A stretch of 64,000 nucleotides of DNA. It comes from Cyclobacterium qasimii M12-11B. Lineage in GTDB: Bacteria > Bacteroidota > Bacteroidia > Cytophagales > Cyclobacteriaceae. Positions 30,738 to 41,245 of the stretch are shown here, in pieces. A program made the position numbers and the translations under genes. The stretch spans positions 55,885-119,884 of the forward strand of contig NZ_ATNM01000036.1 in the NCBI RefSeq assembly GCF_000427295.1. The letters run 5' to 3'. Every line of letters starts with the position of its first letter. The first letter of the stretch is position 1. The notes below the pieces were generated by a model. The model saw only the letters and a list, made by a program, of their open reading frames with translations, ran no database searches and had not been told where the DNA came from.

Positions 30738-33256
30738 ATGAAACAGGTTTATATTATTTTTTTTGTGGGGTTCATTGTCTTTCAATCTCAGGCATTTCAG
30801 TCAGGCGTTACCAAGTCTCCTGCTCCTGAATGGACTGATTCAATCTCATTGTCCAAGCCTGGTATAGAAGAAAACTGGCCTTATTATTATTTAGACTTTG
30901 AAAGGCAGATCCATTTAACTAAACAAACTGTCTTCCATCATTATCGATACCAAGTGCTTACTGCTGATGGAATACAGGAAATGTCTGATATATCCATCGA
31001 ATTTGACCCAAGCTTTCAGAAATTGGTTTTCCATAAAATCGGGATTGAACGGAACAATAAATTTTTAAATCAATTGGATTTAAATAAAATCACCTTGGCC
31101 AGCACCGAATCTGGTAAAGAAAGGCATTTGTATGATGGAAGCATGACTGCCTTATATCATTTGGATGGGGTACAAAAAGGTGATGTCATTGCCATAAGTT
31201 ATTCCATTGAAGGCTTTAATCCCGTACACCTTGGCCACTTCTCATCAAATTTACACCATGGATTTACCATCCCTGTAAACCATATCAATTACCGGGTTTT
31301 TGCAAAAAACAATCAGGTAGTCTACTACAAAAATATCAACCATGAGCTGGACCCGACCATTCGGCAAGAAGAGAGTGGTAAAGTTTATAGTTGGACCAGC
31401 AGGCCTGAAAAACCGGTGGAATTGGATAATAACCTTCCTATTTGGACCCTGGATTTGCCAATGACTTCTATATCCACCCAGAAAAACTGGGCAGATGTAG
31501 TTCAATGGGCCCTGCCCCTTTTCAGGACAAGGGATACTAATTTCCGGTTGCCGGATCCCATAAAGGAATCCCTGGGGGAAAGGAAAAAACGCTGGCTCTG
31601 ATTCGCTGGGTACAGGATGAAATTCGTTATCTGGGGTTAGAATCTGGCATTGGGGCCTATAAACCGCACTCGCCTGAGATAGTATATCGTCAGAAGTTTG
31701 GTGACTGCAAGGATAAATCCCTTTTACTGGTTGCCTTGTTACAAAAAGAAGGTATCACTGCTTTTCCTTTATTGGTCAATACATCCTTAAAGCACAACCT
31801 TGATAAACTCCATCCTTCCAATAGTGCTTTTGACCATTGTGTGGTTGCCATCACTATAGAGGATAAAGATTATTTTGTTGACCCTACCATTTCCAGTCAG
31901 GGAGGGGATCTGGATCATAATTATTTCCCGGATTATGGGCTTGGATTACTGATAAAGGAAAACGTTTCAGAATTGATCCCCCTTCCAAAACCGAAAAAAT
32001 CTGAGATTGATATTAAGGAAAGAATTTATGTTGATAGCATTGGTGGGCAGGCCATGTTGGAAGTCAAAACGATTTACCGGGGTGGAAAAGCAGATAATAT
32101 AAGGGCTGAATTTGAAAACAATCCCCTTTCATCCATACAAAAGGAATACCTTAATTTTTACACCAATCTATATCCAGGGATAGTTGAAACCGAAGACATA
32201 CGGTTTTACGATGAGAATCGTTTCAACGACAATGAAGTGCTGGTGGTTGAAAATTATAAAATAGAACAATTTTGGCTACAAGATGAGGGTGAAACGTTCA
32301 TTTATACCAGAATCTATCCCCTGGTCTTGGAGTCAATGATTAATTACCCTAGTTCTATAGCCCGAAATAGTCTTTATAACTTAGGGAATCCCTTCACTTT
32401 TGTACAAGAAACGCAAATAATGCTTCCTGAGCTTTGGAATGTAAATGATGATGAAAGGCAAATTGAAGGTTCCTCTTATTTATACACCAATGAAATCAAA
32501 GGCTATGGAGAGCGAATAGCAGTTAAATACACCTATGATTTAAATGAAAGCTTTATTGATGGAGAAAAGGTATCTGAATTTCTTTCCGAACATGAAAAAA
32601 TAAAAAATGACCTGATGTTTAGCCTTACCTACAATCCCATGGTTACAACAGGTGAAAAGAGTAGTTTGGCAATATTTGTAGTCCTGGTATTATTGGTTTT
32701 CGGAATCTATTTTAGCATTAAAATTTATAAAGATTTTGACCCTCAACCTTGGGTATATGCAGAAAACAAAAACATTGGTGGATGGCTTGTATTGCCGGCC
32801 ATCGGCATAATAATAACACCCTTTTGGATTATTATTAATTTTTTCTCGGTGGGATATTTAGACAAATCCCTTTGGTTAAATGCTTCTAATATGGGACTAA
32901 CTGAAGCCGTTGCCTTTGAATTGACTAACAATGTATTACTTGTGGTATTTTCCTTATTGCTCATCCTCCTGTTTTTCACCAGAAGGACGAATACACCTAT
33001 GCTAATGACCATTTTCTATGTGATCAATTTGCTGGCAATCCTGGTAGATACCATTCTTACCGAAGACACATTTAAGCTGGAAAACAGGCCGCTTATACAG
33101 GCTGTCGTGGCTGCAGTGATCTGGATACCCTATTTCAATCTATCTGAAAGGGTAAAATCAACTTTCTGTAAGACAAGAAGAAATATTGAACCGAAGTCCA
33201 ATAAAAACCCAGTACCAATCACCCAAACAATCCCGCAAAAAGGAGATGTTTTATAG
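30738..33256 (+). CDS. DUF3857 - transglutaminase-like - DUF2569 membrane protein (one frameshift as sequenced)
   Basis: Restored length 839 residues. Signal peptide MKQVYIIFFVGFIVFQSQAFQ, DUF3857 beta domain (about 60-250), then a transglutaminase-like fold with nucleophile Cys in RQKFGDCKDKSLLLVALL and His-Asp pair in FDHCVVAI and YFVDPT. After one helix comes a C-terminal DUF2569 four-helix membrane domain (GGWLVLPAIGIIITPFW onward). The frame breaks near 31574-31589: one base missing in G5 or A6, and adding one restores TLALIRWVQDE. Such proteins are common in Bacteroidota, with unknown substrate. The catalytic Cys would face the periplasm. Confidence 0.85.
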
Positions 33257-33596
33257 CCTTATTTCTACCAAATTTCATAATTTAATTGTAACCGGGAGGT
33301 TTAGGGTGGATTTTGCGCAGAGAAAGGCTTGATACAAAACGATGCATAAGTTTTAGGAATAAAGCGCATTTATATTCCCCTTTATTAATTTCCTGAATCA
33401 GGATTTAAGAATAATGATCATTGCTTTTTTAGTGAACCGGATTCCACCATTGCTATGATTTGCTATTGGTAGAATATTTTTTTTAAGGTATATTCAAGCC
33501 TCGTTATCTTCCTTGTCATTACTTAAGTAGGGTATCTGCAAACGAAACCATTTTTAAAATTGAATAGATCTTAAAAGTCAAAAATAGAAGCCTCCC
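33257..33596. other. Intergenic region, about 340 bp
   Basis: AT-rich, with no coding frame and no strong hairpin. It likely contains the promoter of the esterase gene. Confidence 0.45.
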
Positions 33597-34469
33597 ATGA
33601 AAATACAACTCCAGCCAAAAAAAGTATTGTTAACACTTTGCTCCTTGTTTTTTTCTCTTGTTTTCGTAGCACAAGCACAAAATGAAGGGCTCATTCACAT
33701 TTGGCCTGGCAAAGTACCGGGAGAAACAGCCCCAAAACACCCCGCAGTCATCACAGACAACCATAGTGGAGAAGTAACCAGGTTGACAGATGTCACCGAT
33801 CCTACTTTAAAAGTATTCTTGCCGGATGCGAGTGTAAATAATGGAGCTGCAGTTATCGTCTGTCCAGGAGGTGGTTATAAGATTTTAGCCATCGATAAAG
33901 AAGGGCATGAGGTGGCCGAATGGTTAACCACCCTGGGCTACACAGCCTTCGTACTGGAATACCGGGTACCGGAAAAACAGGATGGCGCCTTGAATGACAT
34001 ACAGCGAGCCATCAGAATCGTTAGAAGTGAGGCAAATGACTGGAAATTAGACCCTGATAAAATTGGCGTAATTGGTTTTTCTGCGGGAGGAAGTTTGGCC
34101 GCTCGAGCTGGAACAATGTACAATGAAGACTCTTATGCTCCTCAAGATGCCAAGGACAAAGTGTCCTCAAAGCCTAATTTTGCCATGTTGATCTACCCTG
34201 CCTACCTGGACAAAGGAGAAAACAGAAGCCTTACCCCAGAATTGAAAGTAGACGAAAACACACCCCCTATGTTCCTTTTCGCTACGGCTGACGACTCGCA
34301 TGCCAACAGTGCGCTAGTAATGGCCACCGCCTTGCGGGACAATAAAGTACCTGTTTCCTTGCACCTGCTACCAAAAGGAGGACATGGCTATGGCCTAAGG
34401 GCAGGCAACCCTGCAGGAGAATCCTGGCCAGCATTGGCCGAATCCTGGCTTAAAGGGATAGTGAAATAA
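33597..34469 (+). CDS. Secreted alpha/beta hydrolase (acetyl-esterase-like)
   Basis: 290 residues with signal peptide ending VAQAQ. The alpha/beta-hydrolase core is complete: oxyanion region VIVCPGGGYKILA, nucleophile elbow GFSAGGSLAA (Ser about 163), acid in FATADDSHANS and His in GGHGYGL. It resembles the BD-FAE/axe-type carbohydrate acetyl esterases of Bacteroidota. The likely role is removal of acetyl groups from polysaccharide outside the cytoplasm. Single gene here, without neighbouring glycosidases. Confidence 0.9.
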   Translation: MKIQLQPKKVLLTLCSLFFSLVFVAQAQNEGLIHIWPGKVPGETAPKHPAVITDNHSGEVTRLTDVTDPTLKVFLPDASVNNGAAVIVCPGGGYKILAIDKEGHEVAEWLTTLGYTAFVLEYRVPEKQDGALNDIQRAIRIVRSEANDWKLDPDKIGVIGFSAGGSLAARAGTMYNEDSYAPQDAKDKVSSKPNFAMLIYPAYLDKGENRSLTPELKVDENTPPMFLFATADDSHANSALVMATALRDNKVPVSLHLLPKGGHGYGLRAGNPAGESWPALAESWLKGIVK

Positions 34470-34599
34470 GCTGCGAGAGGTCTGCTAAATCTAAAAAATA
34501 TGATGGTTTTGCTGATAAAATTTATCATAAGAAGGCCATTGCAAATGGCCGGTACATGATGGTTTTTTAAAGGATGTTTTTAATTGATACCTAGGTGGG

Positions 34600-34723
34600 G
34601 CCGAGGCTTGTTCGGTGGCTGAGCGGAGCCGAAGCCTGTTTGGTGGCTGAGCGGAGCCGAAGCCTGTTTGGTGGCTGAGCGGAGCCGAAGCCTGTTTGGT
34701 GGCTGAGCGGAGCCGAAGCCTCG
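34600..34723. repeat. 28-bp tandem repeat, about four copies
   Basis: Units start at 34614, 34642, 34670 and 34698, exactly 28 bp apart and nearly identical. A diverged partial unit precedes them. The core is GGCTGAGCGGAGCCGAAGCC. It is GC-rich in an AT-rich region and lies 3' of the esterase and HTCS genes. The same core occurs in the dispersed hairpins near 59.9 and 62.5 kb. Confidence 0.9.
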
Positions 34724-34834
34724 TGATATAGACAGCTTTCCCATGTAGCGTTCAATAAGAATAGGCACTTACGAATTACAACTTCTAGCGGATAGATAGG
34801 CGTAGTAGAAAACACCTAAATAAACGTTTTTATT

Positions 34835-37800
34835 CTATTTTTCCTTTTCTAAAAAATCCTTTGGCGTAACGCCATAAGTTTCTTTAAAGCATTTGATAAA
34901 ATAGGATGGGGAACTGAAACCCACTGCATAGGCTATTTCAGAAATGGACTCACCCGATTTTCCAAGCCTTTGGATAGCCATTCGAAGCCTTTGGTCACGG
35001 ATAAAAGCAGACGTAGAAAGCCCTGTTAGTGCTCTTAGTTTCCTGTGCAACTGCATCCTGCTCATCCCCAGTTTCTTGCAGAATTCATCAACTGTAAAAT
35101 TGGAATCCCCAAGCTCCTCATCTACAATATGTTGAATTTTCTCAAGAAATTTCTCATCCATGGACGTAATGGTAATTTCATTCGGGGAGACACTTGTTTT
35201 CCCTGAATACCTGATCCTTAAATTCCTTCGCAATTCGATCAGTTTTTCTACCCTTAACAACAGCTGTTTGACTCCAAAAGGTTTGAGCATATAGTCGTCG
35301 GCCCCTACTTCAAGACCTTTGAGTAGGTTATCTTCTTCGGATTTAGCGGTCAACAGAATAATGGGGATGTGAGAGGTCTTTTCGTCATTTTTCAATGTTC
35401 GACAAAGTTCTATTCCATCGAGTTCAGGCATCATAACGTCTGAAATGATTAGGTCAGGGATTTTCTTTAACGCTAAAAAAAGACCCTCTTTACCATTATC
35501 AGCTTCAAGAACATTATAATATGGCCTAAGTTCTCCGATTATAAAGGAGCGGACCTTGGAATTATCTTCTACAATCAAAACAAGCGGGGCATCATCTCCT
35601 GCCATCGTTTCATTGGCTTTATCTGCCTTGTCCTCCTTATCCAATTCCTCTTCCACTACCTGTTCGGGTCGAAATGAATTCCTTTCGAGAGGTATTGTTA
35701 TCTCGACTCTAAAGCAATCTTTATCCTCCAAATGAAGGTTAAATTGACCATTATTAAGTGCTACCAAGTCTTTGACCAAAGGAAGGCCAATGCCAAACCC
35801 CTCTGTATTGGTATCAGGTTTATAGAATTTATCAAAGAAATGAGAAACCTCTACTTGCGTGTACCTGATAGAACTATGATTGGATACGGAGAGTAGTAGC
35901 TTATTGTCTTTTCTTAAAGATAGGAACAATACTTCTGTCCCTGGTTTACCGTATTTGATTGCATTCTGCAAAAGGTTCCCGACAATTTTTTCAATTTTGT
36001 CAGGATCAAACCAAACTTCGGTGATCAAAGCTATATCGGAATTAATTCTGATATCTTTTTCAGCCGCAAAATAAAAGAAATTTGACACGATAGACTGTAG
36101 CAATAATCCCAAATTGCCTTTTTGGATTTTTAACTCAAGCTTTCCTGATTTTATTTTGGAAACTTCCAGCAGTTGATCCACAAGATTTAATAAACGCTGT
36201 GAATTTTGTTTTATCAGGTTAAGTTGTGATTTGAAAACAGGGTTTTCTGACTGGCTTAAAAGCCTTTCTACCGGACCTACAATCAAAGTTAACGGGGTCC
36301 TGAATTCATGCGAAATATTAGTAAATAAATTGGCTTTAAATCTATCAATTTCCAAAAGACGGCTCGCTTCTTCCTCTTTCATTCGGATATGAAATTTTAT
36401 ATGCCAGTGCCATTTGAGGTATTGATAGACCCCAATTAAAGACAAGGCGAAAAATACCAAATAACCGAGTTTTGCCCAAAAGGTCTGATACCATGGTGGA
36501 AGTATGGTAAATTGAAGTGACGTAGGGTCTTCAGACCAAATACCATCATAGTTGCTGGATTTAGCTAAAAAGTTATACGTGCCAGGAGCCAAATTGGTAT
36601 ATCTTGCCTGGTGGTTGTTTCCTGAATGAATCCAGTTATTGTCATGGTTTTCGAGTTTGTATTGAAATTCATTTTTGTATGGTGAAGAAAACACCAAACT
36701 TGCCATGTTTATCGTCAGCGTGTTTTCATTGTGCGCCAAGCTGATTTCATGATTGAAACTCACTGGCTTGTCAAAAACATACAATTCCGTTATGGCTGTT
36801 TTTGGAGGAATCTTATTGAAAGCTATATCCTCAGAATTAAACCAATAAAAACCCTCTAAACTCCCAAAATACAAAGATCCATTGGTGTTTCTAAAATAAG
36901 CTCCTGTATTAAATTCGGTAGCTAGTCCATCATAATTAGTGTAATTGGTAATGTTATAATTAGGAGTTTGGGAAGGTAGAACCGCAATTTTTGTGATCCC
37001 CTTATTTGAACTCAGCCATAAGTTACCGGAGTCATCGGGCAAAATCCCATAGACCACGTCATTCGCCAAGCCTTCTTTTGTTGAAATACCAGTCACTTCT
37101 CCAGTATTGATATCTAATGCATTTATCCCAGCACCATTTGTGCCTACCCAAAGCGTGTTCTTTCCATCAAAAAATAAAGATTTAATATTGTTGGAGGAAA
37201 TGGATTTAGGATTACCTTCCTCATAAGACAATGAATGGAACCTACCAGATTTTAATTCAAACCGTGCTATTCCATGGTTTTCGGTACCTATCCAAAAGTC
37301 ACCATCCCTACCCTCTATCAATGTCCTGATGTTATTTCCCGGGATACTAAATGAGTCATTGGGATCATGCATATATTGTTGTAACACCCCTTTTTCCGGG
37401 TCAAATTGAATCAATCCATCATTTCTTGTAGCCAACCAAAACCTTTCGTTGCTGTCTTTAAAAATCTTCCATACTGTATTCGCCGGCAACGCCACCCTAC
37501 TATTACTGTTGAAATGCTGAAATTTCCCCGATTTAAGGTCCAAAATACTAAGGCCCTCTTCCTGATACCCGATCCAAAGTTTTCCTTTCCCATCACCTAA
37601 AAGGCTCATTACCCGGTTACTGCTGACACTATTCGGACTCCTTTCTGCGCGGGTATAGGTTTTCCAAGAACGCAATTTTGGAATGTAAGAAGTTAGTCCT
37701 TTACCTGAAGTGCCTATCCAAATTGTTTCATTTTCATCCACATATAAAGCCCTGACGACATCTATATTGATGTCTTCAGGAACCTGTTGGTTATGAAAAA

Positions 37801-38821
37801 AGTTGAATTTTTCCAGAAAAGCGTCATAAAAGCTCAATCCTCCCCCATCTGTCCCTAACCACAAGGTTCCTGTATAGTCTTCGAAAATACTGAGTACATC
37901 ATTGTAATGAAGTGATCGGGGGTTTTGCTTACTATACGTATAATTGAGGGCCGATCTTTCTTTTAAGTTAAACTTGGTCACCCCTCCTCCATAGGTTGCT
38001 GCCCAACTATTTCCCTTTGAATCTTCTCTAATATCCAACACCATATTTGAAGAAACATCTGCTTCATGATCTTCAAAAAATGCCTGAATGGGCCTCGCAG
38101 TATAGCTCCCATTCTCCACCAGCCAAATGCCCGCATTTAAGGTCCCAATCCAAATATTACCTGCTGAATCCAGGCTACTACATGAATAATTCAAATTGGT
38201 TTCCGGCAAAACCAAAAAAGTGGTGGATTGCGTAGGTATATGCCAAACAGCCACCGCATCTTTAAATGTTAAAATCAAATTATTAACATCAAAAACATCA
38301 ATGTCAATAATTTCCCTGGAAGGGTCCGTCCAATTTAATTCAAAAGATTGGATGGCTTCATTCCACTTGAAAAGTTGTCCTGAAAAACTGCCAATCCAAA
38401 TGTTTCCATCGCTGTCTTCTTTGATGCAGCTTGCGGCATTTACCCCTGCAATTGGTAGAAATTCATCTCTTGAGTGATTTAATTTTTCAGGTACTGAAGT
38501 ATCTGGAATTATCCATATCCTATTTTTACTATCGGCGAATACTTTGCCCAACTGAAAATGCGATAACTGGGTGATGTCCGTAAACTTTTTATCAAATACC
38601 TTAAACGCTTTCCCATCATAGCGATTTAATCCCTCTTGAGTTGCAATCCACAAAAAGCCATCTTGATCTTGTGTAACTGAAACTGCTGAATTTTGAGAAA
38701 GCCCCTCATTTACTGAAAGTTGCCTAAAGGACAGGTCTATTTGTGAGAACGTACTATTCCATGATCCTAGAAAGAACAAAAATGCAAGGAGAAAATACTT
38801 TCTTAAGTGGGGAAATTTCAA
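34835..38821 (-). CDS. Hybrid two-component system protein (HTCS) with beta-propeller sensor and AraC output
   Basis: 1,328 residues, intact. Approximate order: signal peptide (1-26), two seven-bladed sensor beta-propellers built from repeats such as GNIWIGT and DGKGKLWIG (30-690), a Y_Y_Y domain (700-765), a membrane helix (about 780-800), HisKA with NISHEFRTPLTLIVGP, HATPase (GFGIGLPLVKDL), receiver (IISDVMMPELDG, Lys in LKPFG) and an AraC-type HTH (MSRMQLHRKLRALTG, ISEIAYAVGFSSPSYFIKCF). HTCS proteins usually sense glycan fragments and activate adjacent genes. Here the neighbours are two secreted proteins and a giant surface protein rather than a SusCD locus. Divergent from 39118. Confidence 0.96.
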   Translation of the reverse strand: MKFPHLRKYFLLAFLFFLGSWNSTFSQIDLSFRQLSVNEGLSQNSAVSVTQDQDGFLWIATQEGLNRYDGKAFKVFDKKFTDITQLSHFQLGKVFADSKNRIWIIPDTSVPEKLNHSRDEFLPIAGVNAASCIKEDSDGNIWIGSFSGQLFKWNEAIQSFELNWTDPSREIIDIDVFDVNNLILTFKDAVAVWHIPTQSTTFLVLPETNLNYSCSSLDSAGNIWIGTLNAGIWLVENGSYTARPIQAFFEDHEADVSSNMVLDIREDSKGNSWAATYGGGVTKFNLKERSALNYTYSKQNPRSLHYNDVLSIFEDYTGTLWLGTDGGGLSFYDAFLEKFNFFHNQQVPEDINIDVVRALYVDENETIWIGTSGKGLTSYIPKLRSWKTYTRAERSPNSVSSNRVMSLLGDGKGKLWIGYQEEGLSILDLKSGKFQHFNSNSRVALPANTVWKIFKDSNERFWLATRNDGLIQFDPEKGVLQQYMHDPNDSFSIPGNNIRTLIEGRDGDFWIGTENHGIARFELKSGRFHSLSYEEGNPKSISSNNIKSLFFDGKNTLWVGTNGAGINALDINTGEVTGISTKEGLANDVVYGILPDDSGNLWLSSNKGITKIAVLPSQTPNYNITNYTNYDGLATEFNTGAYFRNTNGSLYFGSLEGFYWFNSEDIAFNKIPPKTAITELYVFDKPVSFNHEISLAHNENTLTINMASLVFSSPYKNEFQYKLENHDNNWIHSGNNHQARYTNLAPGTYNFLAKSSNYDGIWSEDPTSLQFTILPPWYQTFWAKLGYLVFFALSLIGVYQYLKWHWHIKFHIRMKEEEASRLLEIDRFKANLFTNISHEFRTPLTLIVGPVERLLSQSENPVFKSQLNLIKQNSQRLLNLVDQLLEVSKIKSGKLELKIQKGNLGLLLQSIVSNFFYFAAEKDIRINSDIALITEVWFDPDKIEKIVGNLLQNAIKYGKPGTEVLFLSLRKDNKLLLSVSNHSSIRYTQVEVSHFFDKFYKPDTNTEGFGIGLPLVKDLVALNNGQFNLHLEDKDCFRVEITIPLERNSFRPEQVVEEELDKEDKADKANETMAGDDAPLVLIVEDNSKVRSFIIGELRPYYNVLEADNGKEGLFLALKKIPDLIISDVMMPELDGIELCRTLKNDEKTSHIPIILLTAKSEEDNLLKGLEVGADDYMLKPFGVKQLLLRVEKLIELRRNLRIRYSGKTSVSPNEITITSMDEKFLEKIQHIVDEELGDSNFTVDEFCKKLGMSRMQLHRKLRALTGLSTSAFIRDQRLRMAIQRLGKSGESISEIAYAVGFSSPSYFIKCFKETYGVTPKDFLEKEK

Positions 38822-38999
38822 TTGATAATCTCTTTTTTTCAGTCTTTCAATATACTGATTTGATTGTCATAAATATAAAATCTTTACCCCATTAAATCAG
38901 TAATTATTATTTAAAAAAATTACTTCAAACATTTCTTGTAACTACATCTTAAAATCTCATGTTCATTCTTTTAGAGAATGAATTTAAATTTACTACAGA

Positions 39000-39038
39000 T
39001 GTTACATGGCTTACATTTTTTGATACAATTGTTACAGC
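39000..39038 (+). promoter_or_regulatory. Shared upstream motif, copy A
   Basis: TGTTACATGG (39000-39009), then TTTTTTGATACAA (39016-39028), then TTGTTACAGC (39029-39038). It lies in the gap between the HTCS gene and the plus-strand gene at 39118. The first two parts are 22 bp apart, start to GATAC. The same pair precedes the next gene with identical spacing. Confidence 0.55.
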
Positions 39039-39117
39039 TTCAAAATTTACCATTGATTAATTTTGACTATCAAATGAAGGCTATTGATAGTTTTTATTCA
39101 ATCAATCTTAAACCTGA

Positions 39118-39753
39118 ATGTCTAACTTCCAAAAGTGGTTTTTGAATACAGGTACAAGGCGCGTATTTCTAATCGCTAGCTTTATAATCTTGGGAATTTC
39201 CTGTCAAAAAAAGAATACCAAACCTATTCCTTCAGTGAATCCCCCATCCTCACCCAACATCCAAAACACTAAAAAGCACCCCGATCTACCTCCTGTTTTA
39301 GCGCTCAAAAGTCTTATACCCACTTCTAAAAGTACATTGATAAAATTACTGCCTGATAAAGTAGGGGAATATTTGAAAATACAAACCCTAACCGGCCATA
39401 AAGAACCGGTAAATATCAGTGCCATTCAGGCTACCTATCAGCACTGGTCTGAAAGCTCAAAGACAATTATTATTGATATTATGGATGGGGCAGGACCAGT
39501 TGCCTCTGTTCTTTTGTTGGGAAATATTCAAAAACTGAACCTGGATTTTGAGGAGGTTAAGCCATATGGATTTTCAAGAATTCTTGAAAGGAAATGTCAG
39601 CGAGTATGGGAAGCTGAAAACAGAATGGATGAGGTAGCGGAACTTGAATTTATTCACGCAGGTAGATTTCTGATATCAATTAAAGGCGAGCAGTTACGGC
39701 ACGCGGACTTGTGGGATTTTGCAGATAAGCTAGATTTAAATGGCCTTAAATAA
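39118..39753 (+). CDS. Lipoprotein of unknown function
   Basis: 211 residues. The signal peptide ends ILGISC (lipidated Cys about 29), followed by a Pro/Ser/Asn-rich linker (30-70) and a compact C-terminal domain with VGEYLKIQTLTGHKEPVNISAIQATY and a closing helix ADLWDFADKLDLNGL. No family is recognised. It is preceded by motif copy A, which also precedes the next two genes. This points to joint control with the giant surface protein, perhaps by the divergent HTCS. Confidence 0.7.
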   Translation: MSNFQKWFLNTGTRRVFLIASFIILGISCQKKNTKPIPSVNPPSSPNIQNTKKHPDLPPVLALKSLIPTSKSTLIKLLPDKVGEYLKIQTLTGHKEPVNISAIQATYQHWSESSKTIIIDIMDGAGPVASVLLLGNIQKLNLDFEEVKPYGFSRILERKCQRVWEAENRMDEVAELEFIHAGRFLISIKGEQLRHADLWDFADKLDLNGLK

Positions 39754-39768
39754 CGTTTTCCCTCAAAA

Positions 39769-39797
39769 TGTTACATGCTTGCTATTCTTTGATACAA
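39769..39797 (+). promoter_or_regulatory. Shared upstream motif, copy B
   Basis: TGTTACATGC (39769-39778) and TTCTTTGATACAA (39785-39797), 22 bp between starts of TGTTACATG and GATAC as in copy A. It lies 89 bp before the ATG at 39880. The TTCTTTG part resembles the Bacteroidota -7 box. Confidence 0.55.
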
Positions 39798-39879
39798 GCT
39801 TTTCATCCATTTGTCAACCTATGGAATATATTTGTATCTGTCAGAAGATTTATAAACACACCATAAAAATTTAGCCAAA

Positions 39880-40575
39880 ATGAAGTCAACTTTAACCCTA
39901 TTCCTGATGTGTTCATTCTTTTGGGCAAATGCGCAAGAAATCACAGGGGTGATCAAAAATCATGAAAAAACCGAGATGGACATGGTTCTTATGCTATTTG
40001 GAATGGATAATCCGATTTCTATAGGTACTGCTGATGCAAAGGGGCATTTTACTGCAAGCCTTGAAAATGTCAGCTTAGATAATATTCCAGAAGAGAATTT
40101 GTCCATCTACATGAGCGAACTGTATTCCAATTTCTTCTTCAACTGTTCAGATATTGAGGCTTTTGGAGTGAATTCTGACAATCCGGCCGCAAGGCAAGAT
40201 TATGTAAGGTTGACCAACAATGGGGAATGGACCGGTACCGCCTATTTGGTTTCCGATGAAAACCTCATACCCTGGCTGGAAGACTCCGGCTATAACGATG
40301 CCATAAAGGGATCTTTTTATGAAATAATATATGTAACACAAGATATGGAGGTAAATACGACCTGCAACAGCAGTGTCTATGCGACCGATGATGAACAAGT
40401 TGAAACAGAATACACGTTTAACCTTCAATTGAAAAAAGGCTTCAATTGGGTGGAATATACCATAGAGGAAGTATATGAAACAGACCCAGCTATCAGAGCT
40501 TCATTTCCGTCCAAAGTCACTATAGGCAACTTAGAAGACTCCTCCAAAATGCTGTGGATAGGTCGCTATTATTAA
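39880..40575 (+). CDS. Secreted protein of unknown function
   Basis: 231 residues. Signal peptide ends WANAQ. The mature protein has a short carboxypeptidase-regulatory-like opening (EITGVIKNHEKTEMDMVLMLF, ADAKGHFTASLE). Then comes a unique domain with two Cys (FFNCSDIEAFG, NTTCNSSVY) and many acidic residues. No C-terminal sorting signal is visible. A strong terminator follows, so it forms its own unit with motif copy B upstream. Function unknown. Confidence 0.7.
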   Translation: MKSTLTLFLMCSFFWANAQEITGVIKNHEKTEMDMVLMLFGMDNPISIGTADAKGHFTASLENVSLDNIPEENLSIYMSELYSNFFFNCSDIEAFGVNSDNPAARQDYVRLTNNGEWTGTAYLVSDENLIPWLEDSGYNDAIKGSFYEIIYVTQDMEVNTTCNSSVYATDDEQVETEYTFNLQLKKGFNWVEYTIEEVYETDPAIRASFPSKVTIGNLEDSSKMLWIGRYY

Positions 40576-40602
40576 TTCGGAAGAGCCCATTTCTCTAATA
40601 TC

Positions 40603-40640
40603 AAAAGACCTTTCCCCATCACTGGTGAAAGGTCTTTTAG
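40603..40640 (+). terminator. Rho-independent terminator
   Basis: AAAAGACCTTTC (40603-40614) pairs exactly with GAAAGGTCTTTT (40627-40638), loop of 12 nt, ending in T4. It lies 28 bp after the preceding stop codon. Confidence 0.85.
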
Positions 40641-41245
40641 ACTTGGCGCATTTATTATCACATAAAGCGAAGGCGTATTTTCTGTGATAAGGGGTAAATG
40701 ATTTTTTAAGGCAACTATTTAACTAAACCTTAGCTACTGCTTTTCCTGGCTTTTCCGTATTGCCGGGCAGGCTTTTTTCCGGATTTCACATCTAAGGATT
40801 ACAACTACCTGCTTACTATTTTTTTGTTTTATTAGAGCTAAACTACTAGATCAATACTTATCCATCCCCTAACATTTTCCATAGTAAGACTTGAAATGGT
40901 TTAACTTTTATTTATTCTAAGATAGCAGGTTTAACTTTATCCATTGATTTTGTTATCGGTGTTAAACCCAGATTTGGGTTCATATACAAAATAAGCAAAA
41001 TTCAGATCCCTTTTAACTGGACTTGGCCGTCCGGATCCTGCCCATAAAATGGATTGTAGGTGGCACTATTTTCATTAAAAGTCCATTTAATGCTGTTTTC
41101 TGCCCTATTGTTACAGCAGTGATATACATTGTTACATGCTTTATACTTAGTCATTTTTTGAAATATCATTTTTGCACGGGGTCCGTTCATTTCCATTTGG
41201 AGAACCTACTAATTGATATGATCATTCATTTACTACGTAGTATTT
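40639..41245 (+). promoter_or_regulatory. About 600-bp leader of the giant gene
   Basis: Noncoding as far as I can see. It contains an 8-bp inverted repeat TTATCACA/TGTGATAA (40655-40662 and 40683-40690), a small AACCC/GGGTT hairpin near 40968-40980 and motif copy C near its end. The length suggests complex control of the downstream gene. Confidence 0.5.
41108..41160 (+). promoter_or_regulatory. Shared upstream motif, copy C
   Basis: TTGTTACAGC (41108-41117) and TTGTTACATGC (41129-41139), with TTTTTTG at 41154-41160, 86 bp before the giant gene's ATG. It contains both element types of copy A, but in reversed order and with altered spacing. Confidence 0.5.

Noticed and set aside
34600..34723. 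CRISPR array
   Set aside because: The units are contiguous 28-bp copies without spacers and there are no cas genes.
34580..34815. Minus-strand ORFs with repeated ASAPLSHQTGFGSAQPPN
   Set aside because: They are translations of the 28-bp tandem repeat. A period of 28 changes frame each unit and no start context supports a gene.
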